This document shows, in pieces, positions 46,301-54,756 of a DNA stretch of 64,000 nt (its first letter is position 1; every line of letters starts with the position of its first letter). The notes under the pieces are model-generated. The model was not told where the DNA came from and ran no database searches. It saw only the letters and a program-made list of their open reading frames with translations. The stretch is from Pelagomonas calceolata (Eukaryota > Sar > Pelagophyceae > Pelagomonadales > Pelagomonadaceae): contig CAKKNE010000002.1 of assembly GCA_918797485.1 (NCBI GenBank), forward strand, positions 3,996,501 to 4,060,500, in the 5' to 3' direction. A program made the translations under genes and the position numbers.

Positions 46301-47260
46301 AGGTCGCCGTCGTCGTCATCGGCGTCGGACGCGTCGGACGTCTCCATATTGAGGGAGGGCCCTTTACTAGTCTTCAAGCGCCGCGACGCCGTGAACAAGG
46401 TGCGCCGCGTGTCTACGGGCCGGCCCGGCGACTCGTATCGGTTACGGCACGCCGTCCTCACTTCCAAACAATTCGCGGTCTACGGCTCTGCTGAAGATTT
46501 CGTGGAGGGGCGGCCGCCGAAACTGGTGCTGGACACGCCCTTCGACGTGTTCGCGGAGGACGGCGTCCTGCGTCTTACAAAGGGGAGCCAGAGGGACGTC
46601 CTCGTCCGGTCGCCGGACCGTATTACATTAGAGGAGTGGCGCCTCACGCTGCGGGGCATCAGTGCTGAGACTGCGAAGCCGCCGCCGTCGCCCGACCGGC
46701 CTCCCTCACCTCCCGTGGCCGAGGACCGCGTCCGCATCGTGGTACATCTAAAAAGTGTGCGGGATCTGGTGAATCCGATCCTGGTATCAAAGCCGCTCGT
46801 CGTGTCCTGCACGCTGTCCCTCGACGACGTGCACCGGGCGTCGTCCACGAAGATGTACGTTAATAATGCGGCAACTTGGGACGGGCAGGTCCTGACCTTC
46901 GACGTGGCGCGATCTAAGATGGACGAGCTGCGCCTGACGGTCCGGGACCACCGGCCCTTCGCCGCGCCGGACGTCGTGGGCATCGCGTCGTACGACCTCA
47001 GCGACGTTTCCGACACTGCGGAGGCGCGGTGGGTACCCCTGGCGCCGGCCATGGACGGCTTCGCGAGCGGCGAGCCGCGCGTGTCTCTGGCCGTGCGCGC
47101 GGAGCGGCTAGTATCCGGCGACGCGGCCGCGGCGCCGAAGCAGCCCTGCGCCGTCGACGTGTCCCCGCCGCCGACGCCGCCGCCACCGCTCCCGCCGCGG
47201 CCCTTGCGGGCGTGCAATCGTCGGCGCCGCCCGGCGCCGATTCGTGTGGGGGCTGGCTAA
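43376..47260 (+). CDS. Soluble-type adenylyl cyclase with PH-like and C2 domains
   Basis: The 1,294-residue protein has two class III cyclase domains like ADCY10. C1 is at about residues 30-200: MFCDVSGFTRLTERL and FAGDAVIVLW supply the two metal-binding Asp. C2 is at about 250-450: KFLHDDKGSTLIACWGLPPY, GDSINLAARLMAQ. A P-loop ATPase region follows (VVVEGEAGVGKTRRLEAF, LVVDDAQNL), then a helical region. Near the C-terminus are a PH-like domain (about 975-1080) and a C2 domain (about 1125-1230, RIVVHLKSVRDL ... VVGIASYDLSDV). Mammalian sAC makes cAMP in response to bicarbonate and calcium. The added PH and C2 domains suggest membrane recruitment. The stop at 47258 may be bypassed by splicing to the exon at 47452. 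Confidence 0.85.
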   Translation: MRYLEILASYVPQVVVRHLLDSPDAPTPSRKTLETVCMFCDVSGFTRLTERLAITGEGAEGLKKTLNSYFGQLNRIVAGHGGDIFKFAGDAVIVLWPADEPLQLIARRAARCALEVQAALHSDSEDSLSVKIGLGVGQAATLHVGGNNGRAECICVGPLMAQAFAGEGHASPGDVIASKECWALIRSHFSGTVQGDGFVKIIRARTSLKQKGLSQKLSKRLRKAPPAVAERLEAYVPRAVLASLKGRSGGRDAERWAGETVSCCCVFMDLGLDGDTLDRALHDDGALRSVHAAFAAAQAAVYAYEGAVNKFLHDDKGSTLIACWGLPPYAFADDATRCVRAALRAFASLTELGLTPSIGVTKGDAYCGVTGSIQRREYTVLGDSINLAARLMAQKNGVVVDAAIASETSLNVEALGEVQVKGRNAPVAIYRPTDTIRETHDEDRVCTIPSSSARRPSSSTCLCAIIDVEAPSSPSSESASIKRCRHLWKALEKCAFGDESRDRLKRRALDLKVSSFEGGRCVVECGSGPWAPCLELDLEGCETVRDLRLRAHAAAVSQRLVSGRRPSTTRHAQRSPFHRALRTASPRMPFFFRTPTSSESDGFFADKPPPGAHAFVLKVRGCRCWLPDDLPLNDMLGFVAAQLEVPEGDLRAPGTGPHAWPSGGGCVRLCLVPKENVLDLTSRAARVRAALFAGLREGGLVVVEGEAGVGKTRRLEAFATSADAAGLVVTRSINDDGDVLVVDDAQNLDASGWRALRSKEGLVVVATRPLRTWPPWRGEALYEARKVVEGSLVLDGLPREELDLIVSTKVAADVSHEFSEAVAAYAQNNPAVAVELIDELADRQQLLKTNGVVSFIGDEFPLSEKTRGAMTERLNGLEAAALVVLKAACVADRPVHRRDLVECHGVAEGGRAARDLQAGVRMLERSGLLRLVGDDVVDVAHGAPMRATCLRRTLVADAQLISDRLVRLEARQRLMRSPSSSSASDASDVSILREGPLLVFKRRDAVNKVRRVSTGRPGDSYRLRHAVLTSKQFAVYGSAEDFVEGRPPKLVLDTPFDVFAEDGVLRLTKGSQRDVLVRSPDRITLEEWRLTLRGISAETAKPPPSPDRPPSPPVAEDRVRIVVHLKSVRDLVNPILVSKPLVVSCTLSLDDVHRASSTKMYVNNAATWDGQVLTFDVARSKMDELRLTVRDHRPFAAPDVVGIASYDLSDVSDTAEARWVPLAPAMDGFASGEPRVSLAVRAERLVSGDAAAAPKQPCAVDVSPPPTPPPPLPPRPLRACNRRRRPAPIRVGAG

Positions 47261-47337
47261 TGTTGGATTTCTGTACCATACAAGTTAGGTCTCAGGCTGA
47301 CTACCCGACCGTCGCCGCCGCCGCCGATTATTGCGCG

Positions 47338-47420
47338 GCGTCCCGGCAGGCGTCGACGGCGTGCGCGGCGAATCGGCAGGTGTCGTCGGCGTCCCGGCAG
47401 GCGTCGACGGCGTCGCCGGG
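47338..47420 (+). repeat. Tandem GCGTCGACGGCGT copies
   Basis: CGGCAGGCGTCGACGGCGT occurs at about 47344 and 47395, with a diverged copy (CGGCAGGTGTCGTCGGCGT) at 47374. It is the same motif class as in the introners and lies inside the candidate cyclase intron. Confidence 0.5.
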
Positions 47421-47451
47421 GACTCGTCTAGGAACACTAGGAAATAAACAG

Positions 47452-47606
47452 GCCGTTCCGAGGCCAAGCGGGAAAAGTTCGTGGAGCACGTTTCCGCGGC
47501 CTACGCTCTCGTGGCGTTTGAGTGGGTGTTTGGCGCTAGTTGTGAGCCGCTTAATCTCGCCCCTCGCGTCTCGCTCGCGTCGCTGGTTGAGGCTGAAGTG
47601 GCTTAA
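47452..47606 (+). CDS. Candidate last exon of the adenylyl cyclase gene
   Basis: After an acceptor AAATAAACAG a frame encodes SEAKREKFVEHVSAAYALVA, then FEWVFGASCEPLNLAPRV and SLASLVEAEVA before TAA. A donor at 47244 (ATTC|GTGTGG) in the cyclase would join in phase 1 and remove 208 bp containing the tandem motif. The protein-like helix pattern supports a real exon; the donor choice is uncertain. Confidence 0.45.
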
Positions 47607-47997
47607 TGAAACCGCTCGCTATATCAAGCGGCGTAAAGGCGCGGAGATGTTGATGGGCGATGGAAATGGCCCGCGGCGGCGGCGCGGGCGGGACTGGCAG
47701 GTCTGCGAGTCGCGCGCGGCGGTCTGTGAGGCGTGTGGAGCGTGGCCTATTGCTTCACCTTGTCGACGGAGACAACTAAATGTGAAGCGAGCACCGTGTG
47801 CCCAGCAGGTCTCTCTGTCCCACCGTGGGTGTCTGCCTCCTGGGAAACCTGGGTTTTGGGGCCCGCGGGCTAGCGGTCGTAAGACACTAGCAAGCAAGCC
47901 GGCGGTCTTCTCGTCGTTACGAGGTCGCGCGGGCGCCACAAGAGGTAACAACACAAGCCAGCGCTGGTTCCTGGACCGCTCTACACAACTACAAACC
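47607..47997. other. Upstream region of the RING gene
   Basis: These 391 bp hold the strong CTAG element at 47869 and no coding signal that I can support. Confidence 0.5.
47869..47891 (-). promoter_or_regulatory. CTAG promoter element, canonical copy (reverse orientation)
   Basis: On the minus strand it reads GCTAGTGTCTTAC, then GACC, then GCTAGC, preceded by GCTT. It is 107 bp upstream of ATG 47998; here there is no divergent partner. Confidence 0.7.
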
Positions 47998-49038
47998 ATG
48001 AGCTCCTCGGAGGAACCGCCAGCGCCTCCCTCAGAGACCCGTCCTGCAGAACCGCCACAGCCGCGCGCCTCGACCGGTGGCTTCTCGGAGCACGGCGACG
48101 CCGACACGCCGCCGCCCGCCGGCCGCAGCCGCGGCGACGCCGACGCCGACGTCCCGCCGCCGCCCGCCGACCGTTCCCCGATCCGCCCGGAGACCGCGGC
48201 GCTTGCCGCCGCCGCCGCGACGGAAGCCGATCAGGCCTGCGACTCGACGGCGGCGTTCCTCGCGGACACTGTACCACGCACGCCGGCGCAGCCCAAAACG
48301 AAACAATCAAAAGCCCTGGCGGCGATCGCGTCCGAGCTCGTCTGCTCGATCTGCTGCTCGGTCGCCGCGCGGGCCGTCGTCGCGAACCCCTGCGGCCACG
48401 TGTTTTGTGGCGGTTGTCTGGAAAGGTGGCTGCGGCGGAAGCGCAACTGCCCGAACTGCCAACAACGGCTCGACGCGACGGCGTTCGTGGCCGTCCCCGC
48501 CTTAGATCACGTCGTTTCTGCATTGGTCGACGCGTCGCCGAATCTGCGGAGGAGAGACTCCATAGATAGGCGGCGGAACCGGAGCCCCGTGCCGCCGACG
48601 CCGCCGCCGCCTCCATCGAATGGCTTCGTGACGGCCGCGGAGCTCCTGCGGCGGAGCAACGGCGCGGTGCCGCCGCCGCCGACGCCGGCCGATACTACTA
48701 TCCTCGGCGCCGTGCGCGCGCTGGACCCGCGCTCCGACATCGAGCGCGCCGTCGAGGGCCTCGACGGGCTGGCCATCGCGGGGGGGCGGTCGGATTTGGA
48801 AAGGGCCGTGGACCGGCTGAACGACCTGCCACGGACGTCGCCCGCGCGGACGCCGCCCGTGCGCGCGCGCCGCGGTACCGGCCGCGTGTCGCTCGTCGAG
48901 CGCCAGCGCCAGCACACGGCGGAGCGCCTCGCGCGCCGGCCGCCGAGACCGGTCCCGGGCGCGCCCTATCGCGCCTCGCCCCGGACGCCCTCCGCGGCGG
49001 CGACGCCTCCCGGGCCGCGGCGGTGGCGGAACCCGTGA
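47998..49038 (+). CDS. RING-finger protein, putative E3 ubiquitin ligase
   Basis: ATG 47998 has a good context (CAAACCATGAG) and lies 107 bp after a CTAG element; the frame upstream is open but untranslated by this model. The 346-residue protein has a disordered Pro/Ala/Asp-rich N-terminus and one C3HC4 RING at about 118-160. Its pattern is CSICC, CGHVFCGGCLERWL, CPNCQQ, with all eight zinc ligands. A long Pro/Arg-rich disordered tail with two related helical segments follows (SDIERAVEGLDGL; SDLERAVDRLNDL). A ubiquitin ligase role follows from the RING; substrates are unknown. Confidence 0.85.
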   Translation: MSSSEEPPAPPSETRPAEPPQPRASTGGFSEHGDADTPPPAGRSRGDADADVPPPPADRSPIRPETAALAAAAATEADQACDSTAAFLADTVPRTPAQPKTKQSKALAAIASELVCSICCSVAARAVVANPCGHVFCGGCLERWLRRKRNCPNCQQRLDATAFVAVPALDHVVSALVDASPNLRRRDSIDRRRNRSPVPPTPPPPPSNGFVTAAELLRRSNGAVPPPPTPADTTILGAVRALDPRSDIERAVEGLDGLAIAGGRSDLERAVDRLNDLPRTSPARTPPVRARRGTGRVSLVERQRQHTAERLARRPPRPVPGAPYRASPRTPSAAATPPGPRRWRNP

Positions 49039-49051
49039 TAAGAATTCAAGC

Positions 49052-49316
49052 TTAGGCCCCCTCCTGTGGCGTTTCGCGGGCGCTGAGCGCGGCTTGCGCG
49101 TGTCGCACGCGGTCTTCGGTCCCCGCCGTGAACGGGTGTGAGCTTCCGAGGAAGCGCCGCGCGACCCGTACCGTGTCCTCGAGTGTCGCCACGGCCTCCC
49201 GGAGATCGTCGAGCGTGGCGTCGTCGTCGTGATATGGCGCCCCGTCCCCGTAAAAAACGTCAATTTCTCTAGGGCCCCAGGAGTCGTAATAGCGGTCTCG
49301 TCGGACCCCATACTAC
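49052..49316 (-). pseudogene. Fragment of a TPR protein (kinesin-light-chain-type repeat)
   Basis: A minus-strand frame without ATG reads ...REIDVFYGDGAPYHDDDATL, then DDLREAVATLEDTVRVARRF and LGSSHPFTAGTEDRVRHAQA before its stop at 49052. The RRFLGSSHPFTAGTEDRVRHA pattern is the last repeat of the large TPR families common in these algae. No upstream exon is found in the relic region behind it, so I read it as a truncated gene copy. Confidence 0.5.
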
Positions 49317-49329
49317 CCCGCCGATAGTC

Positions 49330-50300
49330 AACTACAAGTATATCGCCTATACATTATGAGAAGGGTACTTTTGGCTGCCCACGCTCGGGACGTGAACATC
49401 TTGATCTGGACCTCGCGTAAGTCCGTCGGTCATGGAAAAAATGATCGCGTTATGGTCCATGGTGAAGGTACACGCGCTGATGGTCGCAGGTTTGGGTATG
49501 AAGCCCGATTAGGCGAGATGTTGGGCCCGCGAGACCGTCGACCCGCGCCGAGCATCTTGGGGTCTCGGAGCAATGTAGTAGGCAGTCAGGCCGGTTATCT
49601 GGCCCGTCCCGCAACCGAAGCGCCTGAAAAGCAAATTTACTTTATAAAACACCGGTCTGGGGCCTTTCTGGTGCTCCGTCTCCGCACCGTCGACCGCGGA
49701 GAACGGGCAAGTCGGTCGATTGTGAATAGAACAACGGCGTTATGGTCCATTTGGATGGTGGCGTCGCTGATACTCGCAGGTTCAGGATTGTGGCTCGTTT
49801 ATATATAAACGCGGGGTCGCGAAGTTGCCGATCCGCGCGGCTCTAACGGAATATCTAAAATAGCTCAGTGGGCGCTGATGCGGGTTAGATGGACTCTACC
49901 ACTCACAAACGGAAGGAAACGAACATAAACTCGGGAGTTGTCTGGTAGAGTTCTTCTCCCGCCCTCCGAGCGCGGGCCGTCGGCTCCGGTTCCGTCGAGT
50001 GTGTATGAAAACTGAGCTGGAGTTGATATAATGTTCTATTTGGACGGTGGATGGCGGCGTCAATCGTTGGTGTACTTTGAGGCGCCGTAAGTGTCATCCG
50101 CGAATGTCGCGGGCGGTGCCTTCCGGGAGGCGCGAGGGTATGTTCCCGGGCCGCTACTCTAAAATATTTGGTCTCGGCGAACGACTAGGATGTGTTATGA
50201 ATTTGGGTTATTCTTTTGACGCTATTGAGGCGTATCCTTGAATTTGCTAGTATGTCGATATACGCTAGCTCGGCTTGGCTCTTCCGTTGTATAAACGTGG
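49330..50300 (+). repeat. Decayed tandem repeat, three units of about 290 bp
   Basis: Related blocks lie near 49445, 49735 and 50030. Each holds TTATGGTCCAT or a diverged form (AATGTTCTAT), then GGTGG and, in the first two, GCTGAT..TCGCAGGTT..GG. The blocks before them, GTCCGTCGG, GTCGGTCGA and TTCCGTCGA, are also in register. The region is poorer in GC than its surroundings and has no intact gene; a 150-codon frame at 49356-49808 spans two units but has no recognisable domain. Confidence 0.55.
50246..50269 (+). promoter_or_regulatory. CTAG element, TATG/GATA variant
   Basis: GCTAGTATGTCGATA then TACGCTAGC. It is nearly the same as the copy at 4147. No intact gene follows on either side, so this copy is probably a leftover of the relic locus. 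Confidence 0.45.
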
Positions 50301-50361
50301 GGCCCGGAACAGAATAATCTCGCACCTTGGTACATGGGACTACTTGGGGGCGGGCTCGCGC

Positions 50362-50400
50362 AGCCATCGACGCCATCGACGCGATATATATATATATACA
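50362..50400 (-). repeat. Doubled GGCGTCGAT motif and AT microsatellite
   Basis: GCCATCGACGCCATCGACGCG (minus-strand GCGTCGATGGCGTCGATGGC) is directly followed by about eight TA steps. It lies just past the 3' end of the RPC3 gene. Confidence 0.5.
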
Positions 50401-50428
50401 TTCCTAGCTATACTTACCCTCGTCGTCG

Positions 50429-51961
50429 TCAAGTTGTCTCGCGCCATTCAAAGTCGCCGTCGTCGTTGTCCGGCAGCCGCGCCGCGACATCGTCGTCCTC
50501 GAACAGCTCGCAGGCCTCGTCGAGCTGCAGGATCGCCCGGTCCAACCGATCCAACCGACCTCGCAGCCGCTCGCGCTTCCGCGGGTCGGCGGCCCGCGCG
50601 TCGTCCAAAGAAAAAGGGTCGAGGCCCTCGTCTTTTTCACATTCGAAGCGCCTCCTTTTCAGTAACCGGGCCAAGGCTCGCCGCGTATCAGCCAACACCA
50701 CGACGCGGCTCCTCTCACAATCGGCCTTCCACAGTTGTATGGCACCGCCGGGCCGGTCCGCTTGCCTCGGTAATTCGACGTGCCTCGCAAATCCTAAATG
50801 GAACAACGCGTAGAGCTTCGTCCTGGCATCCTTCGGCGGTAATAAGGCCCGTTCCGCAATGTCGCTCTCGGCCAAATGCTCGTGCTCCGACAGCGCTCTA
50901 TGTAGTCTAGCCGCATCTGAATCGAGCTTCTGCTTCACGAGCGCTCTGACCGTCTCCGACCTAATATAAGCCCTACACCGCTCCGGCTCCAACAAGTAGG
51001 TCTCCTGGCTTTCACCCCGGCCGTACTTCTGCCGCTGCGAACTTACAACACGTATGTGGTCGCCCTGCAATAATTCAAGATCCTGGCCGACCTTTTTGGC
51101 CGCCGCGTCGCCGTGCCTTCGTCTTATTAACGCCTCGACGTCTGCTACTTTTGCCGCATACTTCAAAACGTACGAATTCTCCCTTTCCTCTCTCTGGTCC
51201 GCGTCGTCTTCCGGGTCCGGCGCCGGCGTGATCGGTACGGCCCGCACCGCGCCGAGATCCCACAACGCGGCGGCGACGCGTCGCATGCGTTTGTTGAGTT
51301 TTTTTTCGATGACGTCGAGCGTCGCTTCTCGTCTCAGCAAAGCTTTCAGGGCTCTATGGGAGCAGCGCCACACCGACCCATCGTCGGAATGGAGTGCTTG
51401 GCCCATGGCCGCCGCGCGGCTCTTTGCTTTTGAGGCCGTTTCCGTCGGCAGGTCCCGGTTCTTCTCGTCAAATAAGGTATTCGTGTTCACGTCCCGATAA
51501 TCCTCGACGCCGTCGCACTTCGCTAATACGCCATAAGTCGCTAACTGAGTAAGTAGAGCATCTTCCTGGGCCACCTCCCGGAGCTTTTGTGTAGAACAGC
51601 ACCCCGCTTCCAAACACGCCTCGACGACCTTCGCACCGGCTTGGGTATGCCGTCGCAGCGCCCGTAACGCCCGGGCCTGGCGCGGCCTTCGCAAAACCGC
51701 GTGCAAATCCACCGAGTAGACAGGCGGGCGGCTCTCGTCAATTGATGAATGCCGCGCGCGGCCCTCGCCGTGCTGGAGAAGTGCTACCAATGCTGAGGCC
51801 ACGTCGGGCTGGTCCGGCAGTCGCCTTCTCAGATCTCTTAACGTCAGGCCGTCCGCGTGCTTAAGGAGCAGCGCGCCGACGCGCGCGCACGCGTCGCCGT
51901 GGAACGCCCTTAGGACTTCATCCGCTAACTCGAGCGCCGCGGCGCGCGCTTCTACCGACAT
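50429..51961 (-). CDS. POLR3C: RNA polymerase III subunit RPC3 (POLR3C/RPC82)
   Basis: The 510-residue protein fits RPC3, the winged-helix subunit of the Pol III initiation subcomplex that helps open promoter DNA. Evidence is the N-terminal helix-turn-helix (LADEVLRAFHGDACARVGAL LLKHADGLTLRDLRRRLPDQ), the RPC82 central region (WRCSHRALKALLRREATLDV) and the repeated winged helices. The C-terminus has a long helix (RKRERLRGRLDRLDRAILQL) and an acidic end. Length is close to that of other RPC3 proteins. It is divergent from the lumenal TPR gene with a strong CTAG element between. Confidence 0.88.
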   Translation of the reverse strand: MSVEARAAALELADEVLRAFHGDACARVGALLLKHADGLTLRDLRRRLPDQPDVASALVALLQHGEGRARHSSIDESRPPVYSVDLHAVLRRPRQARALRALRRHTQAGAKVVEACLEAGCCSTQKLREVAQEDALLTQLATYGVLAKCDGVEDYRDVNTNTLFDEKNRDLPTETASKAKSRAAAMGQALHSDDGSVWRCSHRALKALLRREATLDVIEKKLNKRMRRVAAALWDLGAVRAVPITPAPDPEDDADQREERENSYVLKYAAKVADVEALIRRRHGDAAAKKVGQDLELLQGDHIRVVSSQRQKYGRGESQETYLLEPERCRAYIRSETVRALVKQKLDSDAARLHRALSEHEHLAESDIAERALLPPKDARTKLYALFHLGFARHVELPRQADRPGGAIQLWKADCERSRVVVLADTRRALARLLKRRRFECEKDEGLDPFSLDDARAADPRKRERLRGRLDRLDRAILQLDEACELFEDDDVAARLPDNDDGDFEWRETT

Positions 51962-52161
51962 GCTGCTGTCGCGCGGCTGGCGTTAGCGGTGGCCGCAGCG
52001 TGTGTCGCTGCAGAGAGCACTTGCCGTGCGCGCCTTGCTGGGAGTCCTAGCGCGCGGCTTTTTGCCTTGCTCTGGTCCAGGACGAGCGATGCGACTTCTA
52101 GGCTAGCGTAACGCCCAGAATGGCTGCTGCAAGCCCTGAAATGCAGCTCCGCCAATCGCTT

Positions 52162-52185
52162 GCTAGTGTCTTACACGACGCTAGC
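52162..52185 (+). promoter_or_regulatory. CTAG promoter element, canonical copy
   Basis: GCTAGTGTCTTAC, then ACGAC, then GCTAGC, preceded by CGCTT. It lies between divergent starts at 51961 and 52336. Confidence 0.75.
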
Positions 52186-52335
52186 GCAGTTCGAGGGTTC
52201 AACTTACTCAGCGTGGCGTGAGAGCGTTGTTCCCACGCTACAGCAGCGCCAGGGATCGCCCATACAGCTGTGCGAACGATCATCCATTGTTCAGCATCAC
52301 AACAGCTCAACAACAGCGTTAGACTTGCCACCACA

Positions 52336-53295
52336 ATGCGAGCAATGACGCTGCGCTGCATCCTCGCGGTGACAGCGGCATTGGCACCGCATCATCATGA
52401 CAACGGCCGAACCGCGCGGAGGTTGATCACAGCTGAAGCGAGCCCTGGAAAAGCTCCGCGCGCGGCCGACTCAGACCGCCGCGGCGCGTTGCACCGGTTC
52501 GCGGCCGGCGCAACCGCCGTCGTAGCGCCGCGAGCCTATGCCAAGCCGCCGCCGACGCTGCAGGGCGCCTACGCCTCGTTCAACGCCGGCAAGTACGACG
52601 AGGCCTTGACGGCGTTCGAGGCGCTGACGACCGCGGACGACAACGACGCGACGGCCTGGGAGGGCAAGGGCACCGTGGAGCTGATCCTCGGCTCCCAAAA
52701 AGCGACGCTCGGCGTGGAGCCCACGGGCACCGCGAAGGAGCTCTGCGAGCGCGCGGTGGCGTCGCTGCAGCGGTCGGCGTCGCTCTCCGACGACGCTCTG
52801 ACGCTCAACAACCTAGGCAACGCCCAGGCCGTCTTGCTGCGCTGGAGCGACGCGGCCGAATCGTACCAGAAGTCGTTGGATGCGGCGCTGGCGTCGAAGC
52901 GCGACCGCGGCCTTGCTTCGATCCCCGCATCCAATAGAGCGCAGGTGGCGATCGAGCTTGGCGATTTGAAGGACGCGGCGCGGCGCACCGAAAATCTGTT
53001 GCGGAGGGACCCCAACTTCGTCGACGGCCGCGCCCTGCTCGCGGCGATCCGCTACAAGCTGGGCGACGCGAACGGCGCCGAGGAAAGCTACGCGCAGCTC
53101 TGCGTCCCGGGCGTAAAGTCGCAGCGCGGCGCGGTCTTCACCGACGGCATCGGCGGCAGCGACTGGTGCGAGCTCTACGCGTCGACCGACGTCGTCAGGG
53201 GCCGCTGGACGCCGACGACCATCGGGGCCTACGAGGCGTTTCTGAAGAGCAGGGACCCGCGGGCCCGGGTCGCCGCGAATACCAGAGACTTATAA
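52336..53295 (+). CDS. Plastid-targeted TPR protein, probably thylakoid lumen
   Basis: ATG 52336 begins a bipartite leader: a hydrophobic signal (MTLRCILAVTAALA), a basic/Ala transit region (RTARRLITAEASPGKAPRA), and then RRGALHRFAAGATAVVAPRAYA. The last part is a twin-Arg, hydrophobic segment ending AYA, typical of a Tat lumen signal. The mature part has about five TPR-like helix pairs (GAYASFNAGKYDEALTAFEA; TLNNLGNAQAVLLRWSDA). The C-terminus ends in a conserved-looking Trp-containing stretch (VVRGRWTPTTIGAYEAFL). Plant relatives help assemble photosystems. Complex-plastid targeting fits a red-lineage alga. Confidence 0.75.
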   Translation: MRAMTLRCILAVTAALAPHHHDNGRTARRLITAEASPGKAPRAADSDRRGALHRFAAGATAVVAPRAYAKPPPTLQGAYASFNAGKYDEALTAFEALTTADDNDATAWEGKGTVELILGSQKATLGVEPTGTAKELCERAVASLQRSASLSDDALTLNNLGNAQAVLLRWSDAAESYQKSLDAALASKRDRGLASIPASNRAQVAIELGDLKDAARRTENLLRRDPNFVDGRALLAAIRYKLGDANGAEESYAQLCVPGVKSQRGAVFTDGIGGSDWCELYASTDVVRGRWTPTTIGAYEAFLKSRDPRARVAANTRDL

Positions 53296-53327
53296 TGTGT
53301 GATAGTAACTTAGCCACTCTACCAAGT

Positions 53328-54473
53328 CTACCGCGCCGACTTGCCGAAGCCGTCGAGGAAGCCGCCCGGCGCGATCGCGCCGAAGCGGTCCCTATCGGAT
53401 TTGCGACGCCGCTCGCGCTCCGCCGCGCGCTGGGCGACGACGTCGTCCTCGTACTTTTTGTTGCGCCTCCAGACGTCGTGGCGGTAGCGCTCCTCCTCGT
53501 CATGAGCCAATCGTAGTAGTTCGGCTTGCGACGCGTCGTAGTCGTCGTCGATCTGCTTCTCCTCCGACTTGGCGGCGTAGTTCTCCTCGACTAGTGTATC
53601 GTTCTCCTTTAACAACTGCGCCACTTGTTCCCGCGCGAAGCCCTTGAAATGATCGGGCCGGTAGCGGTGGGCACCCAACGCTGATCTCGCAACAGCCGTG
53701 TTCTCGCACAACTCCGGATCGCTCAGGCGCCGATCGATCTCGGCAGCTTCAATAAGAGCCACCTCCCGCTTTCTTGCTTCAGCAACAAGCCTCCTCCTCT
53801 CGGCGTCCTCCTCGTTCTTCACACGAAGCTCGTAGCGGACCCTGCTTCTTTCTTCGTTCTCCTCGTCCTCGAGATCCGCCCGTTCCGCCGCCACGAACCT
53901 TTCGTAGGCCGCATATCTCAGGAGCTCGTCCTTCTCCTCGTCGACGCGCGCGGCCTTCTCCGCTTCTTGCTGGGCGAGCCACGACCGCACGTTCAAGTTC
54001 TGGAGTTTAGTTCTTTCCTCAGCGGTGGGATCCTCGCCCTCGAAGACCTGGGCGCCCGCGGGGCCGGTCTTCGCGGGATCACACCGCAGGTCCTCCGAAG
54101 CAATCTTCGCGCGGCGCTCCGCCCGCTCGGCCACTTCGCCGTCCCACTCCTTGGCCAGCGACCGTTCGAACTCCCGGTCTTGGGCTTTAAAGCTCTGCTC
54201 GCGCTCCTCCACCACATCTCGCATGTGGGCCTCGTACTCGACGTAGGCCTGCGTCTCCTCCTGCTCCTCTAATTTCGCTTCTTCGCGCTCCTGGATTTGT
54301 CTAGCGAGCGCCGCGGGGTCCGCGCCGATGGCTCTTTGCTTGGAGTTGAGCAGTCTTTTCACGCGGTCCGCGTTGCGCCGCCGCATGAAGTCGATCTTCG
54401 CCTGCTGCTTGATGGCGTCATCGCTCCCGCGGAAGGGGTCCGTCTCGATGGCGGGGTTGCGCTCGAGGGCCAT
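53328..54473 (-). CDS. RIB43A: RIB43A-like protofilament-ribbon protein
   Basis: The 381-residue coiled-coil protein matches RIB43A/RIBC. The N-terminus reads ETDPFRGSDDAIKQQAKIDF MRRRNADRVKRLLNSKQRAI. The centre reads FEGEDPTAEERTKLQNLNVR SWLAQQEAEK, and the later HFKGFAREQVAQLLKENDTL is another family block. RIB43A proteins lie inside axonemal doublet microtubules as ribbon or inner-junction stabilisers. It is intronless, and converges with the TPR gene, 32 bp apart. Confidence 0.9.
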   Translation of the reverse strand: MALERNPAIETDPFRGSDDAIKQQAKIDFMRRRNADRVKRLLNSKQRAIGADPAALARQIQEREEAKLEEQEETQAYVEYEAHMRDVVEEREQSFKAQDREFERSLAKEWDGEVAERAERRAKIASEDLRCDPAKTGPAGAQVFEGEDPTAEERTKLQNLNVRSWLAQQEAEKAARVDEEKDELLRYAAYERFVAAERADLEDEENEERSRVRYELRVKNEEDAERRRLVAEARKREVALIEAAEIDRRLSDPELCENTAVARSALGAHRYRPDHFKGFAREQVAQLLKENDTLVEENYAAKSEEKQIDDDYDASQAELLRLAHDEEERYRHDVWRRNKKYEDDVVAQRAAERERRRKSDRDRFGAIAPGGFLDGFGKSAR

Positions 54474-54756
54474 GGTGGCTGCCCTTGCGTCTGCGCTCCG
54501 CTAAATAGGCTGCCCTCGACAACCGGGCGCTCCATGGTAGAATGTATCCAGTAGTTAGGCGCGGGCTCATGGACGCGTCCGACGCGCCGCTGGGGGCGCA
54601 GCGGCAGCGTGGCGGCGGTCGCAGAGCCCTCGGGTCGAGTCCTGGAACGGCACCCGCCCAACGCCCCGGCGCGGCTCGCATGGCGGTCGCGAGCGAGGCC
54701 ATCTCTCGAGACGCCATCGCCGCGACCCATCCTAACAGAAAGACTAAACAAGGAGG

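Noticed and set aside
49855-49910. TAGCTCAGTGGG resembling a tRNA D-arm (A box)
   Set aside because: No GGTTCGAATCC-like B box or matching acceptor stem lies within 90 bp, so it is not a tRNA gene.
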